Shown here: piece after piece, positions 9,192 through 18,918 of the stretch
How the letters are laid out: the number at the start of each line of letters is the position of its first letter
Position numbering within the stretch: the first letter of the stretch is position 1
NCBI GenBank assembly: GCA_025210345.1
Contig: JAOARX010000016.1
Span: 1-64,000, forward strand
From: Pelagimonas sp.
GTDB taxonomy: Bacteria > Pseudomonadota > Alphaproteobacteria > Rhodobacterales > Rhodobacteraceae
DNA: 64,000 nt
Direction: 5' to 3'
The notes under the pieces: generated by a model
Seen by the model: the letters and a program-made list of their open reading frames with translations, nothing else
What the model was told of the DNA's origin: nothing
Database searches by the model: none
Position numbers and translations under genes: made by a program

Positions 9192-11195
9192 ATGGCTTTG
9201 TCATTGGGTGTGGATACGGGCGGAACCTATACCGATGCGGTGTTGATCCGCGATGAACAAGAGGTGCTTGCCAGCGCCAAGTCGCTGACCACGCGTACAG
9301 ATCTGGCCATCGGCATCGGCAAGGCCATCCGCGCCGTTCTGGAACAGGCTGATGTTGCGCCTGCGGATATCACGATGGGGTCGCTGTCGACGACATTGGC
9401 CACCAATGCGTTGGTCGAAGGCCAAGGCGGGCGTGTGGCGTTGATCTATATCGGTTTTGGCGAAAAAGACCTGGAAAAACACGGTCTGAATGCCGCGCTC
9501 AAGGGGGATCCGGCGCTGGTGATCGCGGGCGGGCACAGCCATGCCGGCGCCGAGGCGGCCGCGCTCGACGTTGATACGCTCAGGGGGTTCTTGGCCCAGC
9601 ATAGCGGGATTTCCGGCTTTGCTGTCGCGGCCCAGTTCGCGATCCGCAATCCCGCACATGAATTGGAAGCAGCGCGCATTATCACCGAAGTCACCGGCGC
9701 GCCTGTGACCTGCTCGCACCAGCTGTCTTCGAAGCTGAACGGGCCGAAACGGGCAGTCACCGCTGTTTTGAACGCCCGCCTGATCGGCATGATTGACCGT
9801 TTGATCGGGCGCGCGCAGGAAACGCTGCGCGAGATCGGCATCACGGCTCCGATGATGGTTGTGCGCGGCGATGGTGCCCTCATGAGTGCGGAACAAGCCC
9901 GCGCGCACCCGATCGAGACCATCCTGAGCGGCCCGGCGGCCTCCATTGTGGGGGCGCGCTGGCTGACCAATGTCGACGATGCGCTGGTCTCGGATATTGG
10001 CGGGACGACAACCGATGTTGCCCTGATCCGCAACGGAAAGCCGATGATCGACCCGGCCGGAGCCCAGGTCGGCGGGTTTCGCACCATGGTCGAGGCCGTG
10101 GCCATGCGCACCCATGGATTGGGGGGTGACAGCCAGGTACACCCCGTGGTCGAAGGGCTGACCGGCGGGGTCTTTTTGGGGCCGCGCCGGGTGCTGCCGA
10201 TTTCGTTGATCGCCGCCGAGGCACCGGATGTCGTGCATTCAGCGCTGGACGAACAGCTGCGTACGAGCGCACCCACGGAACACGATGCCCGCTTTGCACG
10301 GCGCGTGCCGGGGATCCCGGCCCAGGGTGTTGATGCGCGCGGCGCGACATTGCTGGACCGGCTTGGTGAGGATGTTCTGCCTTTGAACAAGCTGTTGCAA
10401 ACCCAGCTGGAGCGCAGCGCGCTGATGCGGCTTGTGGATCGCGGGATTGTGCAGGTCTCTGGTGTGACCCCTTCGGACGCATGCCATGTGCTGGAACGAT
10501 TGGACGCCTGGGATACCGAGGCGGCGCACAAGGGGCTTGAGCTGTTTTCACGCAAACGCACGGGCAATGGGTTCCGATTGGCGGCCACACCCCAAGACCT
10601 GGCGCAGATGATCGTCGACCAGATGACCGAACAAACGGCGTTGTGTTTGCTTGAAGCCGCCTTTGCTGAAGAAACCGAGGATTTCGGCCTGCCTGCCGCG
10701 GCCCTGGCGCGTCATGTTCTGACGCAGCGCGGGCTGGCCAATCACCGGGGGCTGCTGGCGCTGGATGCCGCGCTGAATGTTGGGGTGATTGGCTTGGGGG
10801 CCTCGGCCGCGACCTATTATCCCGCGGTTGGAGAGCGGCTTCATTGCCAAGTGGAGTTGCCGGAATATGCCGGGGTGGCAAACGCGGTTGGGGCGGTTGT
10901 CGGGCGCGTGACGTTTCGCCGGTCCGGCAGCGTCACGGCCCCCTCGGACGGTCTGTACCGGGTCTATCTGACCGCTGGGCCGCAGGATTATAAAGATGCG
11001 GATCAGGCGATGACCGTGCTTGAGGATCATTTGCGCGGACAGGCCGCACAGGCGGCCAAAGACGCGGGGGCCGATGATATTCGTGTGCTGGTTGACCGGG
11101 ATGTGAGATCGGCAAAGGTCAGCGGTCAGGAGGTGTTCGTTGAATGCACCATGACCGTCGAAGCCAGCGGCCGACCCCGGGTGGCGCTGGGCTAG
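9192..11195 (+). CDS. Hydantoinase/oxoprolinase family protein
   Basis: A 667-residue protein of the HyuA/5-oxoprolinase family, ATP-dependent ring openers acting on hydantoins or related lactams. It begins with the nucleotide-binding motif SLGVDTGGTYTDAV and carries a second phosphate motif VSDIGGTTTDVALI. No HyuB partner adjoins it, so the exact substrate is unclear; stand-alone HyuA-like proteins of this length are common in Rhodobacterales. The start at 9192 follows AAGGGGA; the open frame extends 43 codons upstream without family sequence. It is divergent from pyrB. Confidence 0.85.
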   Translation: MALSLGVDTGGTYTDAVLIRDEQEVLASAKSLTTRTDLAIGIGKAIRAVLEQADVAPADITMGSLSTTLATNALVEGQGGRVALIYIGFGEKDLEKHGLNAALKGDPALVIAGGHSHAGAEAAALDVDTLRGFLAQHSGISGFAVAAQFAIRNPAHELEAARIITEVTGAPVTCSHQLSSKLNGPKRAVTAVLNARLIGMIDRLIGRAQETLREIGITAPMMVVRGDGALMSAEQARAHPIETILSGPAASIVGARWLTNVDDALVSDIGGTTTDVALIRNGKPMIDPAGAQVGGFRTMVEAVAMRTHGLGGDSQVHPVVEGLTGGVFLGPRRVLPISLIAAEAPDVVHSALDEQLRTSAPTEHDARFARRVPGIPAQGVDARGATLLDRLGEDVLPLNKLLQTQLERSALMRLVDRGIVQVSGVTPSDACHVLERLDAWDTEAAHKGLELFSRKRTGNGFRLAATPQDLAQMIVDQMTEQTALCLLEAAFAEETEDFGLPAAALARHVLTQRGLANHRGLLALDAALNVGVIGLGASAATYYPAVGERLHCQVELPEYAGVANAVGAVVGRVTFRRSGSVTAPSDGLYRVYLTAGPQDYKDADQAMTVLEDHLRGQAAQAAKDAGADDIRVLVDRDVRSAKVSGQEVFVECTMTVEASGRPRVALG

Positions 11196-11277
11196 CCGGG
11201 CGCGCGTGGTCAGGCGTTTGTGCCATCATCTCAACGACCTGTTTCCCTCTTTCCCTTCCGCGGGTTAGGGTGAGGCG

Positions 11278-12060
11278 ATGGAATCGGCTTTGGATTGGCA
11301 TACGGCGCGCGCCCTGCTTGAGTGGCAATGGGAACTTGGGGTGGACGAGGCAATCTCGGACACGCCCGTGGACCGCTTTGCCTATGAAACTGCGCTGAAA
11401 GAACAGGCCAGGGCAAAAGCCGCGCAGATGCCGCAGGCCGATGCACCGCCCGCCCGCGCGCCGCAGATCGACCCGGTTGAAGAGGCCCGCAAGGCCGCCA
11501 ATGCAGCGCGTGATTTGCCCGGTCTGCGGGCGGCCCTTGCCGGTTTCGAATATTGTGATCTGAAAAAGGGTGCGCGCAATCTTGTGTTCAGCGACGGGGT
11601 GCCGGGCGCGCGCGTGATGATCATCGGCGAAGCCCCGGGGCGCGACGAAGATTTGCAGGGCAAACCGTTTGTCGGGCGCGCTGGGCAGTTGCTGGACAAG
11701 ATGCTGGCCCCGGTTGGGTTGAGCCGAAAAGAGAATGTTTACATCTCGAATGTGCTGCCGTGGCGCCCCCCGCAGAACCGGGATCCCAAACCGGATGAAA
11801 TCGCGATGATGCAGCCGTTCTTGCAACGGCATATCGCGCTGGCCAACCCGGATCTCCTGGTGGTTGTCGGCAATATCTCGTGTCAGGCGTTGCTGGGGAA
11901 ACGCGGTATCACGCGTCTGCGCGGGCATTGGGACCAGGTGGGCGATCGCCCGGCCTTGCCCATGTTCCATCCGGCGTATTTGCTGCGCAATCCTGGTGCC
12001 AAGCGCGAGGCCTGGGCGGATATCCTGGAGCTGGCCGCCAAGCTTGAGGTCATCGTATGA
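11278..12060 (+). CDS. Family-4-like uracil-DNA glycosylase lacking the iron-sulfur cysteines
   Basis: A DNA repair enzyme candidate that removes uracil from DNA. The family 4 pattern is clear: GEAPGRDEDLQGKPFVGRAGQLLDKML split across residues 117-143, NVLPWRPPQNRDP at 158-170, and HPAYLLRNP at 231-239. However, of the four cysteines that hold the 4Fe-4S cluster in family 4, only C93 is left; the other expected positions are K96, W162 and M178. The N-terminal 90 residues are an extension rich in alanine. It overlaps the next gene by four bases. Catalytic activity is inferred from the active-site loops. Confidence 0.85.
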   Translation: MESALDWHTARALLEWQWELGVDEAISDTPVDRFAYETALKEQARAKAAQMPQADAPPARAPQIDPVEEARKAANAARDLPGLRAALAGFEYCDLKKGARNLVFSDGVPGARVMIIGEAPGRDEDLQGKPFVGRAGQLLDKMLAPVGLSRKENVYISNVLPWRPPQNRDPKPDEIAMMQPFLQRHIALANPDLLVVVGNISCQALLGKRGITRLRGHWDQVGDRPALPMFHPAYLLRNPGAKREAWADILELAAKLEVIV

Positions 12061-12629
12061 GGTGGCTGGTCTTTTGGGTGCTGGCCCTTCCAGCCTGTGC
12101 CGAGGACACGCGCGCCCTTGGGCAGGTCGACTATCAGCAGCTGTTCAAGGACCATTCACAGCAGGTTCAGATCGCCACCCCCGGTCAGCGCATCCTTGAA
12201 CTGCCGGGTCCGGTGATCGTGACCGAATTTGCCGGCAATCCGCCGCGATACAAGGCGCAGGACCAAAGCGGCCATGGCGCGGCCATGTGCCATTACGCGA
12301 TCATGCTGGACAGTGTCGTGGTCGCGCGCCTGTGTCCCTTCTTGTTGCCCCCGCAAGACGCGGCACGCCTTGAAGGGGTGTTGTCAGAGCTGGCGGAATT
12401 CGTGGGGGCAAACAGCTATCCTGCGCTGACAGCGGCTCAGTCGCAAACGGTGCTCGACGCGGATCTGGCAAGGGTTACGCAATCCTATGCGGATCACACC
12501 TGCCCGGATGCCGAGCAAGATGATGCAATCAGCACGGTTATCCGCAATCTTGCCAAACCCCATATCATACGCCGCTTGAAGCGTGCGATCCGCCGCCCCA
12601 GATTAGCAGTAAGCCATCCTTGCCTTTGA
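12057..12629 (+). CDS. Uncharacterised exported protein
   Basis: A 190-residue protein with a short signal peptide (RWLVFWVLALPACA, cleavage likely after ACA). The mature part contains three cysteines and no motif I recognise. It starts within the stop of the uracil glycosylase gene (ATGA) and ends 30 bases before moaB, so it appears to be part of the same transcript. The basic C-terminus (RRLKRAIRRPRL) is unusual for an exported protein. The function is unknown. Confidence 0.75.
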   Translation: MRWLVFWVLALPACAEDTRALGQVDYQQLFKDHSQQVQIATPGQRILELPGPVIVTEFAGNPPRYKAQDQSGHGAAMCHYAIMLDSVVVARLCPFLLPPQDAARLEGVLSELAEFVGANSYPALTAAQSQTVLDADLARVTQSYADHTCPDAEQDDAISTVIRNLAKPHIIRRLKRAIRRPRLAVSHPCL

Positions 12630-12659
12630 AACGATCCGTTCAGCTACCGAAAGGCCGCC

Positions 12660-13202
12660 ATGTCCCGCATTGACGAAAGCAAAGAGTTCATCCCAGTCCG
12701 CATCGCGGTTCTGACCGTCAGCGATACAAGATCCCCCGAACAAGATCGCTCGGGGGATACATTGGTGGGGCGGATCGAGGGGGCGGGGCATCAGCTGGTC
12801 GAACGCAAGATCATCCCGGATGAACGGGCGCAGATTGCGGATCAGCTGCGCGGCTGGATAGCGAACAAAGAGATCGACGTGATCATATCAACCGGCGGGA
12901 CTGGCCTGACAGGGCGTGATGTGACCGTCGAAGCACATCGAGATGTGTACGAAAAAGAGATCGAGGCCTTTGCCACGGTGTTCACGATCGTTTCGATGAA
13001 AAAGATCGGCACCTCTGCGGTGCAAAGCCGCGCGACCGGGGGCGTTGCAGGCGGGACCTATCTGTTCGCGCTGCCCGGCAGCCCCGGTGCCTGCAAAGAT
13101 GCATGGGATGAAATCCTGGCGTTCCAACTGGATTACCGCCATCGCCCCTGCAATTTTGTCGAAATTTTTCCACGCCTCGACGAACACCAGCGACGGAAGT
13201 GA
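12660..13202 (+). CDS. moaB: Molybdenum cofactor biosynthesis protein B
   Basis: A MoaB/MogA-family protein of 180 residues that binds molybdopterin and catalyses or assists its adenylylation before molybdate insertion. The signature VIISTGGTGLTGRDVTVEA is present, along with AVLTVSDTRSPEQDRSGD near the start and FALPGSPGACKDAWDEIL near the end. It is separate from the mobA-mobB-moeA group at 29-31 kb, but serves the same pathway. The start ATG follows AAAGGCCGCC with only a weak binding site. Confidence 0.94.
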   Translation: MSRIDESKEFIPVRIAVLTVSDTRSPEQDRSGDTLVGRIEGAGHQLVERKIIPDERAQIADQLRGWIANKEIDVIISTGGTGLTGRDVTVEAHRDVYEKEIEAFATVFTIVSMKKIGTSAVQSRATGGVAGGTYLFALPGSPGACKDAWDEILAFQLDYRHRPCNFVEIFPRLDEHQRRK

Positions 13203-13211
13203 TCCGCGCGC

Positions 13212-13224
13212 ACGTGTAACACGT
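13212..13224. promoter_or_regulatory. Palindrome upstream of the RND efflux operon
   Basis: ACGTGT-A-ACACGT is a perfect 13-bp palindrome about 50 bases before the adaptor gene start. Such a site fits a dimeric repressor of the TetR or MarR kind, but no regulator gene adjoins it. The operator role is inferred. Confidence 0.4.
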
Positions 13225-13273
13225 AATTGCTTGTCACAGGCGCGGCGATCGCGCGCCACTTCGGAGAGCCCAT

Positions 13274-14725
13274 ATGCGATTTCTACGCAAAAGCCTGACG
13301 GGACTGGTCTTGCTGGCACTGACGATGGGTCTGTTGGGGTATGCCGCGATCACCGTGTCAAACGCGGTCACGGCAATGCTGAACACCGAAGCCCGCACCC
13401 CCTCGCGCCGCGAACGGGTGTTTTCGGTCAATGTGCTGCCGGTGACCTTTGGCGCTGTCACACCGGAATTGCGCGCGTTTGGCGAGGTTCAAAGCACCCG
13501 CGTGCTGGAACTGCGGGCTGCCAGTGGCGGGCGCGTGACCACGCTGGCGCCGGGATTCGTGGATGGCGGTCGCGTGGTTGCCGGGCAATTGTTGCTGCAG
13601 ATCGACCCGGCGGATGCGAGGGCCGCGCTGGACCGTGCGGAAAGTGACCTGTTGGATGCGCAGGCCGAAGTCCGAGAGGCTGACCGCGCCCTGATATTGG
13701 CGCGTGACGAATTGACGTCGGCGCAGGAACAACAGACCCTGCGCGCGCAGGCTTTGCAGCGGCAGGTGGATCTTCGGGCCCGCAATGTCGGCACGGCCGC
13801 GGCGGTGGAGACCGCCGAACTGGCCCTGTCGGGCGCCGGGCAGGCGGTCTTGTCGCGGCGTCAGTCCATCGCCAATGTCGAGGCGCGTATAGATCAGGCC
13901 GCGACCCGATTGCGCCGTGCCGAGATTGCGCGCGAAGAAGCGCAGCGCAATCTGGATGAAACCGAGATCCGCGCCAGTTTCGATGGTGCTCTGTCCGAGG
14001 TCTCGGTGGTTGCGGGGCGGCGGATCACGGCCAATGAAAAGCTTGCGCAACTGGTTGATCCACAGGGGCTCGAAGTGGCGTTTCGCGTCTCGACACAGCA
14101 ATATGCGCGCCTGTTGGATCAGGGGGACCTGCGGCCCGCGCCCGTCACTGTATCATTGGATGTCTTTGGCACGGATATCGTGGCCAAGGGTGTGCTTTCC
14201 CGCGATAGCGCCTCGGTCGCGGAAGGGCAGGTCGGGCGGTTGCTGTTTGCCACGTTGCAAGACGCGCCCGGGTTCAAACCCGGGGATTTCGTGACCGTAA
14301 CGCTGCAGGAACCCCAGCTTGAGCGCGTGGCACGGGTGCCTGCCTCGGCAGTAAGTGCCGCGGGTCAGATCATGGTCCTGGCTGAAGGTGATCGGTTGGA
14401 TGTGGTCGATGTCACGGTGGTGCGCCGGCAGGGGGACGATGTGTTGATCCGGGCGCAGGGGATCAGCGATCGCGAAATCGTGGCCGAGCTGACACCGCTT
14501 TTGGGCAAAGGGGTCAAGGTCAAACCGCTGCGCGCCAATGGCGCTGCGCCGCAAGCCCCTGAACTGGTCGCACTGACCCCCGAGCGGCGCGCCAAGCTGG
14601 TGGCATTTGTCGAGGCCAACAAACGCATGCCCGCCGAGGCCAAGACCCGCGTTCTGGGACAGCTCAAACAGGAGAGGGTTCCTGTTGAAATGGTCACCCG
14701 TCTTGAAAGTCGGATGGGGGGCTGA
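13274..14725 (+). CDS. RND efflux system periplasmic adaptor subunit
   Basis: A membrane fusion protein of the HlyD/AcrA type that links an inner-membrane RND pump to the outer membrane. The 483-residue protein has an N-terminal anchor (LTGLVLLALTMGLLGYAAITV), a biotinyl-lipoyl half motif (GRVTTLAPGFVDGGRVVAGQLLLQIDP), a long coiled coil (about residues 120-225) and the matching second half with beta-barrel. The ATG follows GGAGAG. The pump gene starts three bases after its stop, so they are cotranslated. Its C-terminal tail (about the last 60 residues) is longer than in AcrA. Confidence 0.94.
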   Translation: MRFLRKSLTGLVLLALTMGLLGYAAITVSNAVTAMLNTEARTPSRRERVFSVNVLPVTFGAVTPELRAFGEVQSTRVLELRAASGGRVTTLAPGFVDGGRVVAGQLLLQIDPADARAALDRAESDLLDAQAEVREADRALILARDELTSAQEQQTLRAQALQRQVDLRARNVGTAAAVETAELALSGAGQAVLSRRQSIANVEARIDQAATRLRRAEIAREEAQRNLDETEIRASFDGALSEVSVVAGRRITANEKLAQLVDPQGLEVAFRVSTQQYARLLDQGDLRPAPVTVSLDVFGTDIVAKGVLSRDSASVAEGQVGRLLFATLQDAPGFKPGDFVTVTLQEPQLERVARVPASAVSAAGQIMVLAEGDRLDVVDVTVVRRQGDDVLIRAQGISDREIVAELTPLLGKGVKVKPLRANGAAPQAPELVALTPERRAKLVAFVEANKRMPAEAKTRVLGQLKQERVPVEMVTRLESRMGG

Positions 14726-14728
14726 TCC

Positions 14729-17700
14729 ATGGCGCGCACGCTCCCCAGTCAGGCTTCGGGTTTGTTCAGCTATTTCACGCGGCACCCCACCATCGCCAAT
14801 CTATTGTTGGTGATCTTGCTGGCGGCAGGGTTGCTGGCGATCCCCAATATGCGGGCGCAGTTCTTTCCGGATGTGGTTCTGGACAATGTGAATGTCACCG
14901 TCACCTGGGACGGGGCGGGCGCCGAGGACGTGGACGCAGCGATCGTGCAGCTGATCGAACCCGCGCTTTTGGGTGTCGAAGGGGTTGAGAGCACCGACGC
15001 CACCTCAAGAGAGGGGCGCGCCAGCATTCGTATGGAGTTCGAGCCGGGCTGGGATATGTCCCGCGCCGCCGACGACGTGCAGGCCGCGGTCGACGCAGTG
15101 AACAATCTGCCAGAAGACGCCGACGACCCCAAGGTCACGCGCGGGGTTTGGCGGGACCGGGTCACGGATCTGGTGATCACCGGCCCTGTGGGGGTCGAGC
15201 AGCTGGGGCGCTATGCCGATGAACTGATCGTGCGGCTGTTTGCCGAAGGGGTGACCCGCACAACCATGCGCGGGCTGGCGGCGCCGCAAACCCTGGTCGA
15301 GGTGCCTTCACAAAACCTGATCGCCTATGATGTGACCATGGCGGAAATCGCCAGTGCCATCGCCTCTGAGGTCAACACTGACCCCGCCGGTGATGTCGGC
15401 AGCGCCGGGACGCGTGTGCGCACCGGGATCGAAAAACGCAGCGCTGCGGATCTCGAAGGCATTGTGCTGCGTTCGGAACCGGACGGCAGCAAACTGACTA
15501 TCGGTGATGTGGCGCGGGTTCGGGTCGAAGGGGCAGACCGGCTGCGGAGCTATTTTGTTGGCGATCACCAGGCGCTGTCGATCCGCATCGACCGAAGCGA
15601 CAAAGGTGATGCCATCGGCATTCAGCAGATCGTCGAAGAGGTCACAGAAGACTTCCAAAGCACCCTGCCCCAAGACGTTTCGGCCAGCCTGATCCGGACG
15701 CGGGCCGAGGCCATCACAGGCCGTTTGGACATTTTGCTGGACAATGCGCTGAGCGGTCTGGCGCTGGTCTTGGTGTTGCTATTCCTGTTTCTAAACGCGC
15801 GAACGGCGTTCTGGGTGGCGGTTGGCATTCCCACCGCGCTGTTGTCGGCGATTGCCCTGATGTTTGTCGCGGGGCTGACGATCAACATGATCTCACTGTT
15901 CGGGTTGATCATCACACTTGGCATCGTCGTGGATGATGCCATCGTGGTGGGGGAACACGCCGATTGGCGCGCGCGCCATGGCTATGGCCCCTATGCCGCC
16001 GCAGAAGGGGCGGCTGCGCGTATGGCCTTGCCGGTTTTTTCCGCCACCTTGACCACCATCATCGCCTTTTTTGGTCTCATCGCCATCGGCGGCCGGTTCG
16101 GAGACCTGATCGCCGATATTCCCTTCACCGTTGTCGTGGTGTTGATTGCGTCGTTGGTCGAATGCTTTCTGATCCTGCCCCATCACATGGCCCACGCGCT
16201 AAAGCACGCGCACAAAGAGCGCTGGTATGATGCGCCATCGCGGGTTGTGAACCGGGGGTTCCGCGCCTTTCGCGACCGCGCTTTTCGCCCCTTGATGGGC
16301 TGGGTGATCAAGGGGCGCTACGTGGTGTTGGCGGGCGCGGTTGTCCTATTGGCCAGCCAGGTGGTGCTGTTGATCGAAGGTGATGTGCGCTGGCGGTTCT
16401 TCAACGCGCCCGAGCGCAGCTCGGTTACGGGGAACTTTGCCATGGCGCCGGGCGCCACGCGCGAAGATTCTCTGGCCCAGATGCGCCTGTTCCAAGAGGC
16501 GACCGAGGCGCTGGGCAAGGAATATGAAGAGCGCTATGGCCGCAATCCGCTGAACTATGTCATGGCCGAAGTCGGGGGCAACGCCGGGCGCGGATTGTCC
16601 GGGGCGGACACCAAGGACGCGGATCAGCTCGGGGGGATTTCCATTGAGCTGATTGACCGCGATGAACGACCGTATTCCTCATTTGCCTTTGTCGGAGATC
16701 TCCAGGATCGCGTCGCGCGGCATCCGTTGGTTGAAACCATTTCCTTTCGGGGGTGGCGATCCGGGCCGGGTGGGGATGCGCTGGATGTGCAGTTTTACGG
16801 CGCAACCTCTGAGGTGCTTAAGATCGCGGCTGAGGACTTGAAAGAGGCCGTCGCGCAGTTCCCCGAGGTCTCTGCGGTCGAGGACAACCTGTCGTATGAC
16901 AAAGAAGAGTTGATCCTTGAAATGACCCCGCAGGGGCGGGCCCTCGGCTTTGAGATCGACGGGCTGGGGCGCGTGCTGCGCCACCGCCTGGGCGGGATCG
17001 AGGCCGCGACCTATCCGGATGGCCCCCGCAGCGCGACCATCCGGGTTGAGCTGCCAAAGGGCGAACTGACCGCCGATTTCCTTGAACGCATGATTTTGCG
17101 CAGCCCGGCAGGTGCCTATGTGCCGCTTGCGGATCTGGTCAGCGTGCAAAGCCGGGTGGGGTTTTCCACCGTGCGGCGCGAAAACGGGATCAGGCTGGTC
17201 TCGGTGACGGGTGACATTTCCGAAGACGATGCGGATCGCGCCGCCGAGATCGTTGAAACGCTCGAACAGGACATTCTGCCTGCCATTGGTCAGAACCGGC
17301 TGGTTGAATACCGCATTTCGGGTCTGGCCGAGCAGGAAGATGCCTTTTTGAACGATGCGCGGACAGGGCTGACGCTTGTCTTGTTGGGGATCTATCTGGT
17401 GCTGTCGTGGGTCTTTGCCAGTTGGACCCGGCCCCTGGTGGTCATGGCCATCATCCCGTTTGGGTTGGTGGGGACAATATATGGTCACCACCTGTGGAAT
17501 GTGCCCATGAGCATGTTCACCGTTGTCGGCCTGTTGGGGATGACGGGCATTATCATCAATGATTCGATCGTTCTGGTGACGCAGATTGATGGCTATGCCT
17601 CGGAACGCGGGTTGATCCCGTCGATTATCGACGGAGTTTCCGACCGCCTGCGCGCGGTTTTTCTGACCACGGCAACCACAGTTCTGGGGCTGGCTCCGCT

Positions 17701-18112
17701 GCTCTATGAGCAATCCGCACAGGCGGAGTTTCTGAAACCCACGGTGATCACTTTGGTCTATGGGCTTGGGTTCGGGATGTTGCTGGTTCTGTTGGTTGTC
17801 CCGGCCCTGGTCGCTATCCAGCGCGACGTGGCCGAGCTGCTGCAGGCGCTGCGCCGCGGCCTGCGGTTTCGCGATCCGCTGGTGCGCGCGGGGTTGATCG
17901 TGGCGGTGTCTGCGGTTCTGGTGTGGTTCGTGGCGACGATGGGTTGGGTGTTTTGGTTTGGTGTGCTGCCGGATTGGTTGCCTGCGCTGTTTTCCGGCCG
18001 GCTCTCCACCACGCTGGCGGCCTTGGCGATCTTTCTGATCGGAAGCGTCGCGGTGGCGATGCTGACCTATGTGGGGATTGCGGGGCTCAAGGTCTGGCGC
18101 CGTGCGGCGTGA
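14729..18112 (+). CDS. RND efflux permease
   Basis: A 1127-residue inner-membrane proton-driven pump of the AcrB/MmpL-like superfamily. It shows the internal duplication: a first span at FTRHPTIANLLLVILLAAGLL, a periplasmic loop, a six-span block with the GIVVDDAIVVGEHADWRARHG motif, then a second periplasmic domain and the second block with GMTGIIINDSIVLVTQIDGY. The C-terminus has extra hydrophobic segments past the usual last span. The substrate cannot be read from sequence. No outer-membrane TolC partner is encoded in the window. Confidence 0.95.
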   Translation: MARTLPSQASGLFSYFTRHPTIANLLLVILLAAGLLAIPNMRAQFFPDVVLDNVNVTVTWDGAGAEDVDAAIVQLIEPALLGVEGVESTDATSREGRASIRMEFEPGWDMSRAADDVQAAVDAVNNLPEDADDPKVTRGVWRDRVTDLVITGPVGVEQLGRYADELIVRLFAEGVTRTTMRGLAAPQTLVEVPSQNLIAYDVTMAEIASAIASEVNTDPAGDVGSAGTRVRTGIEKRSAADLEGIVLRSEPDGSKLTIGDVARVRVEGADRLRSYFVGDHQALSIRIDRSDKGDAIGIQQIVEEVTEDFQSTLPQDVSASLIRTRAEAITGRLDILLDNALSGLALVLVLLFLFLNARTAFWVAVGIPTALLSAIALMFVAGLTINMISLFGLIITLGIVVDDAIVVGEHADWRARHGYGPYAAAEGAAARMALPVFSATLTTIIAFFGLIAIGGRFGDLIADIPFTVVVVLIASLVECFLILPHHMAHALKHAHKERWYDAPSRVVNRGFRAFRDRAFRPLMGWVIKGRYVVLAGAVVLLASQVVLLIEGDVRWRFFNAPERSSVTGNFAMAPGATREDSLAQMRLFQEATEALGKEYEERYGRNPLNYVMAEVGGNAGRGLSGADTKDADQLGGISIELIDRDERPYSSFAFVGDLQDRVARHPLVETISFRGWRSGPGGDALDVQFYGATSEVLKIAAEDLKEAVAQFPEVSAVEDNLSYDKEELILEMTPQGRALGFEIDGLGRVLRHRLGGIEAATYPDGPRSATIRVELPKGELTADFLERMILRSPAGAYVPLADLVSVQSRVGFSTVRRENGIRLVSVTGDISEDDADRAAEIVETLEQDILPAIGQNRLVEYRISGLAEQEDAFLNDARTGLTLVLLGIYLVLSWVFASWTRPLVVMAIIPFGLVGTIYGHHLWNVPMSMFTVVGLLGMTGIIINDSIVLVTQIDGYASERGLIPSIIDGVSDRLRAVFLTTATTVLGLAPLLYEQSAQAEFLKPTVITLVYGLGFGMLLVLLVVPALVAIQRDVAELLQALRRGLRFRDPLVRAGLIVAVSAVLVWFVATMGWVFWFGVLPDWLPALFSGRLSTTLAALAIFLIGSVAVAMLTYVGIAGLKVWRRAA

Positions 18113-18126
18113 GGCGCAGGTGGCGT

Positions 18127-18918
18127 TCAACCCTGACAGCCGTTGATTTCCACCGGGACCACCCCATCCAGAATGGTGATCCGCAAGCCAGAGCGATCCA
18201 GCGCGAAACTGCCCCCGCTGCTGTGTGAAACCGTGGCTTGCGCAGTCAACGTCCCACCTGACCAGCGTGTCTTGGGATCAGATACCCATAGATGCGGGTC
18301 GCGGGCTTCGATCACGGTTTCCTCATCCCCGGTGCCCTTGGGCAATCTCATCGTGACCTTCAGGCCCATACCGCGATCCGTTGGGCGGATCTGACAGCGC
18401 ACATGGCTGATCCCGGCCTCTTGTGCGCTATAGGGCAGATTGGCCATGGCGGCGGCAATCAGCGGATCGGGTTTCCTGGACTTGGCGGGCAATTTTGCCG
18501 AGACCTTGATGCGGTGAGGCAGGCAGACATCCTTGCAGATGCCGATATTTGCCACAACGGACAGGCGTTTCGATTTGCCCTTTGGCAGGTCGGAAATGCG
18601 CAGGGGCAAAACCACTTGCGAGTCATATCCGACCGAGCGCATGCCCGATTGCCAAAAGACCGTCGGTGTGGGCCATGACACGGTCACACGGTCCCCACGC
18701 ACGCCGCGCCATTCGAAATCAGGGGGGATGCCCGCATCCCCGGGGCTGCGCCAATATGTCTTCCACCCCGGCGCCAGGGTCAGGTGCAGGGCCGCCAGGT
18801 GATCGCCGTTGGGCAGGCGCCAGCCGGGGCGAAGCTCGGCGTGAACCACATCGTCATACCCCTCTGCGAGGGCGGATAGCGGCAAGAGTGCGAGCAATAG
18901 GGCAAAGATCCGTTTCAT
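18127..18918 (-). CDS. Stand-alone DsbD N-terminal-like domain protein
   Basis: A 263-residue exported protein (signal peptide KRIFALLLALLPLSALA) resembling the periplasmic N-terminal domain of the disulfide reductase DsbD: it has the GWKTYWRSPGDAGIPPDFEW segment typical of that domain and the cysteine pair in NIGICKDVCLP. The transmembrane and thioredoxin domains of DsbD are absent. It may take electrons from another membrane protein such as a CcdA-type protein and pass them to cytochrome c maturation or sulfonate/sulfur proteins. It converges on the RND permease, with 14 bases between them. Confidence 0.85.
   Translation of the reverse strand: MKRIFALLLALLPLSALAEGYDDVVHAELRPGWRLPNGDHLAALHLTLAPGWKTYWRSPGDAGIPPDFEWRGVRGDRVTVSWPTPTVFWQSGMRSVGYDSQVVLPLRISDLPKGKSKRLSVVANIGICKDVCLPHRIKVSAKLPAKSRKPDPLIAAAMANLPYSAQEAGISHVRCQIRPTDRGMGLKVTMRLPKGTGDEETVIEARDPHLWVSDPKTRWSGGTLTAQATVSHSSGGSFALDRSGLRITILDGVVPVEINGCQG

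Noticed and set aside
9201..10588. Long minus-strand frames opposite the hydantoinase gene
   Set aside because: Arginine- and histidine-rich shadows of the real gene, with no recognisable domain or binding site.
11119..11970. Minus-strand frame of 283 codons opposite the uracil glycosylase
   Set aside because: Shadow of a recognised gene; composition is not protein-like.
16679..18130. Minus-strand frame of 483 codons opposite the RND permease
   Set aside because: Very rich in histidine, glutamine and arginine, as expected for antisense of a membrane protein gene.
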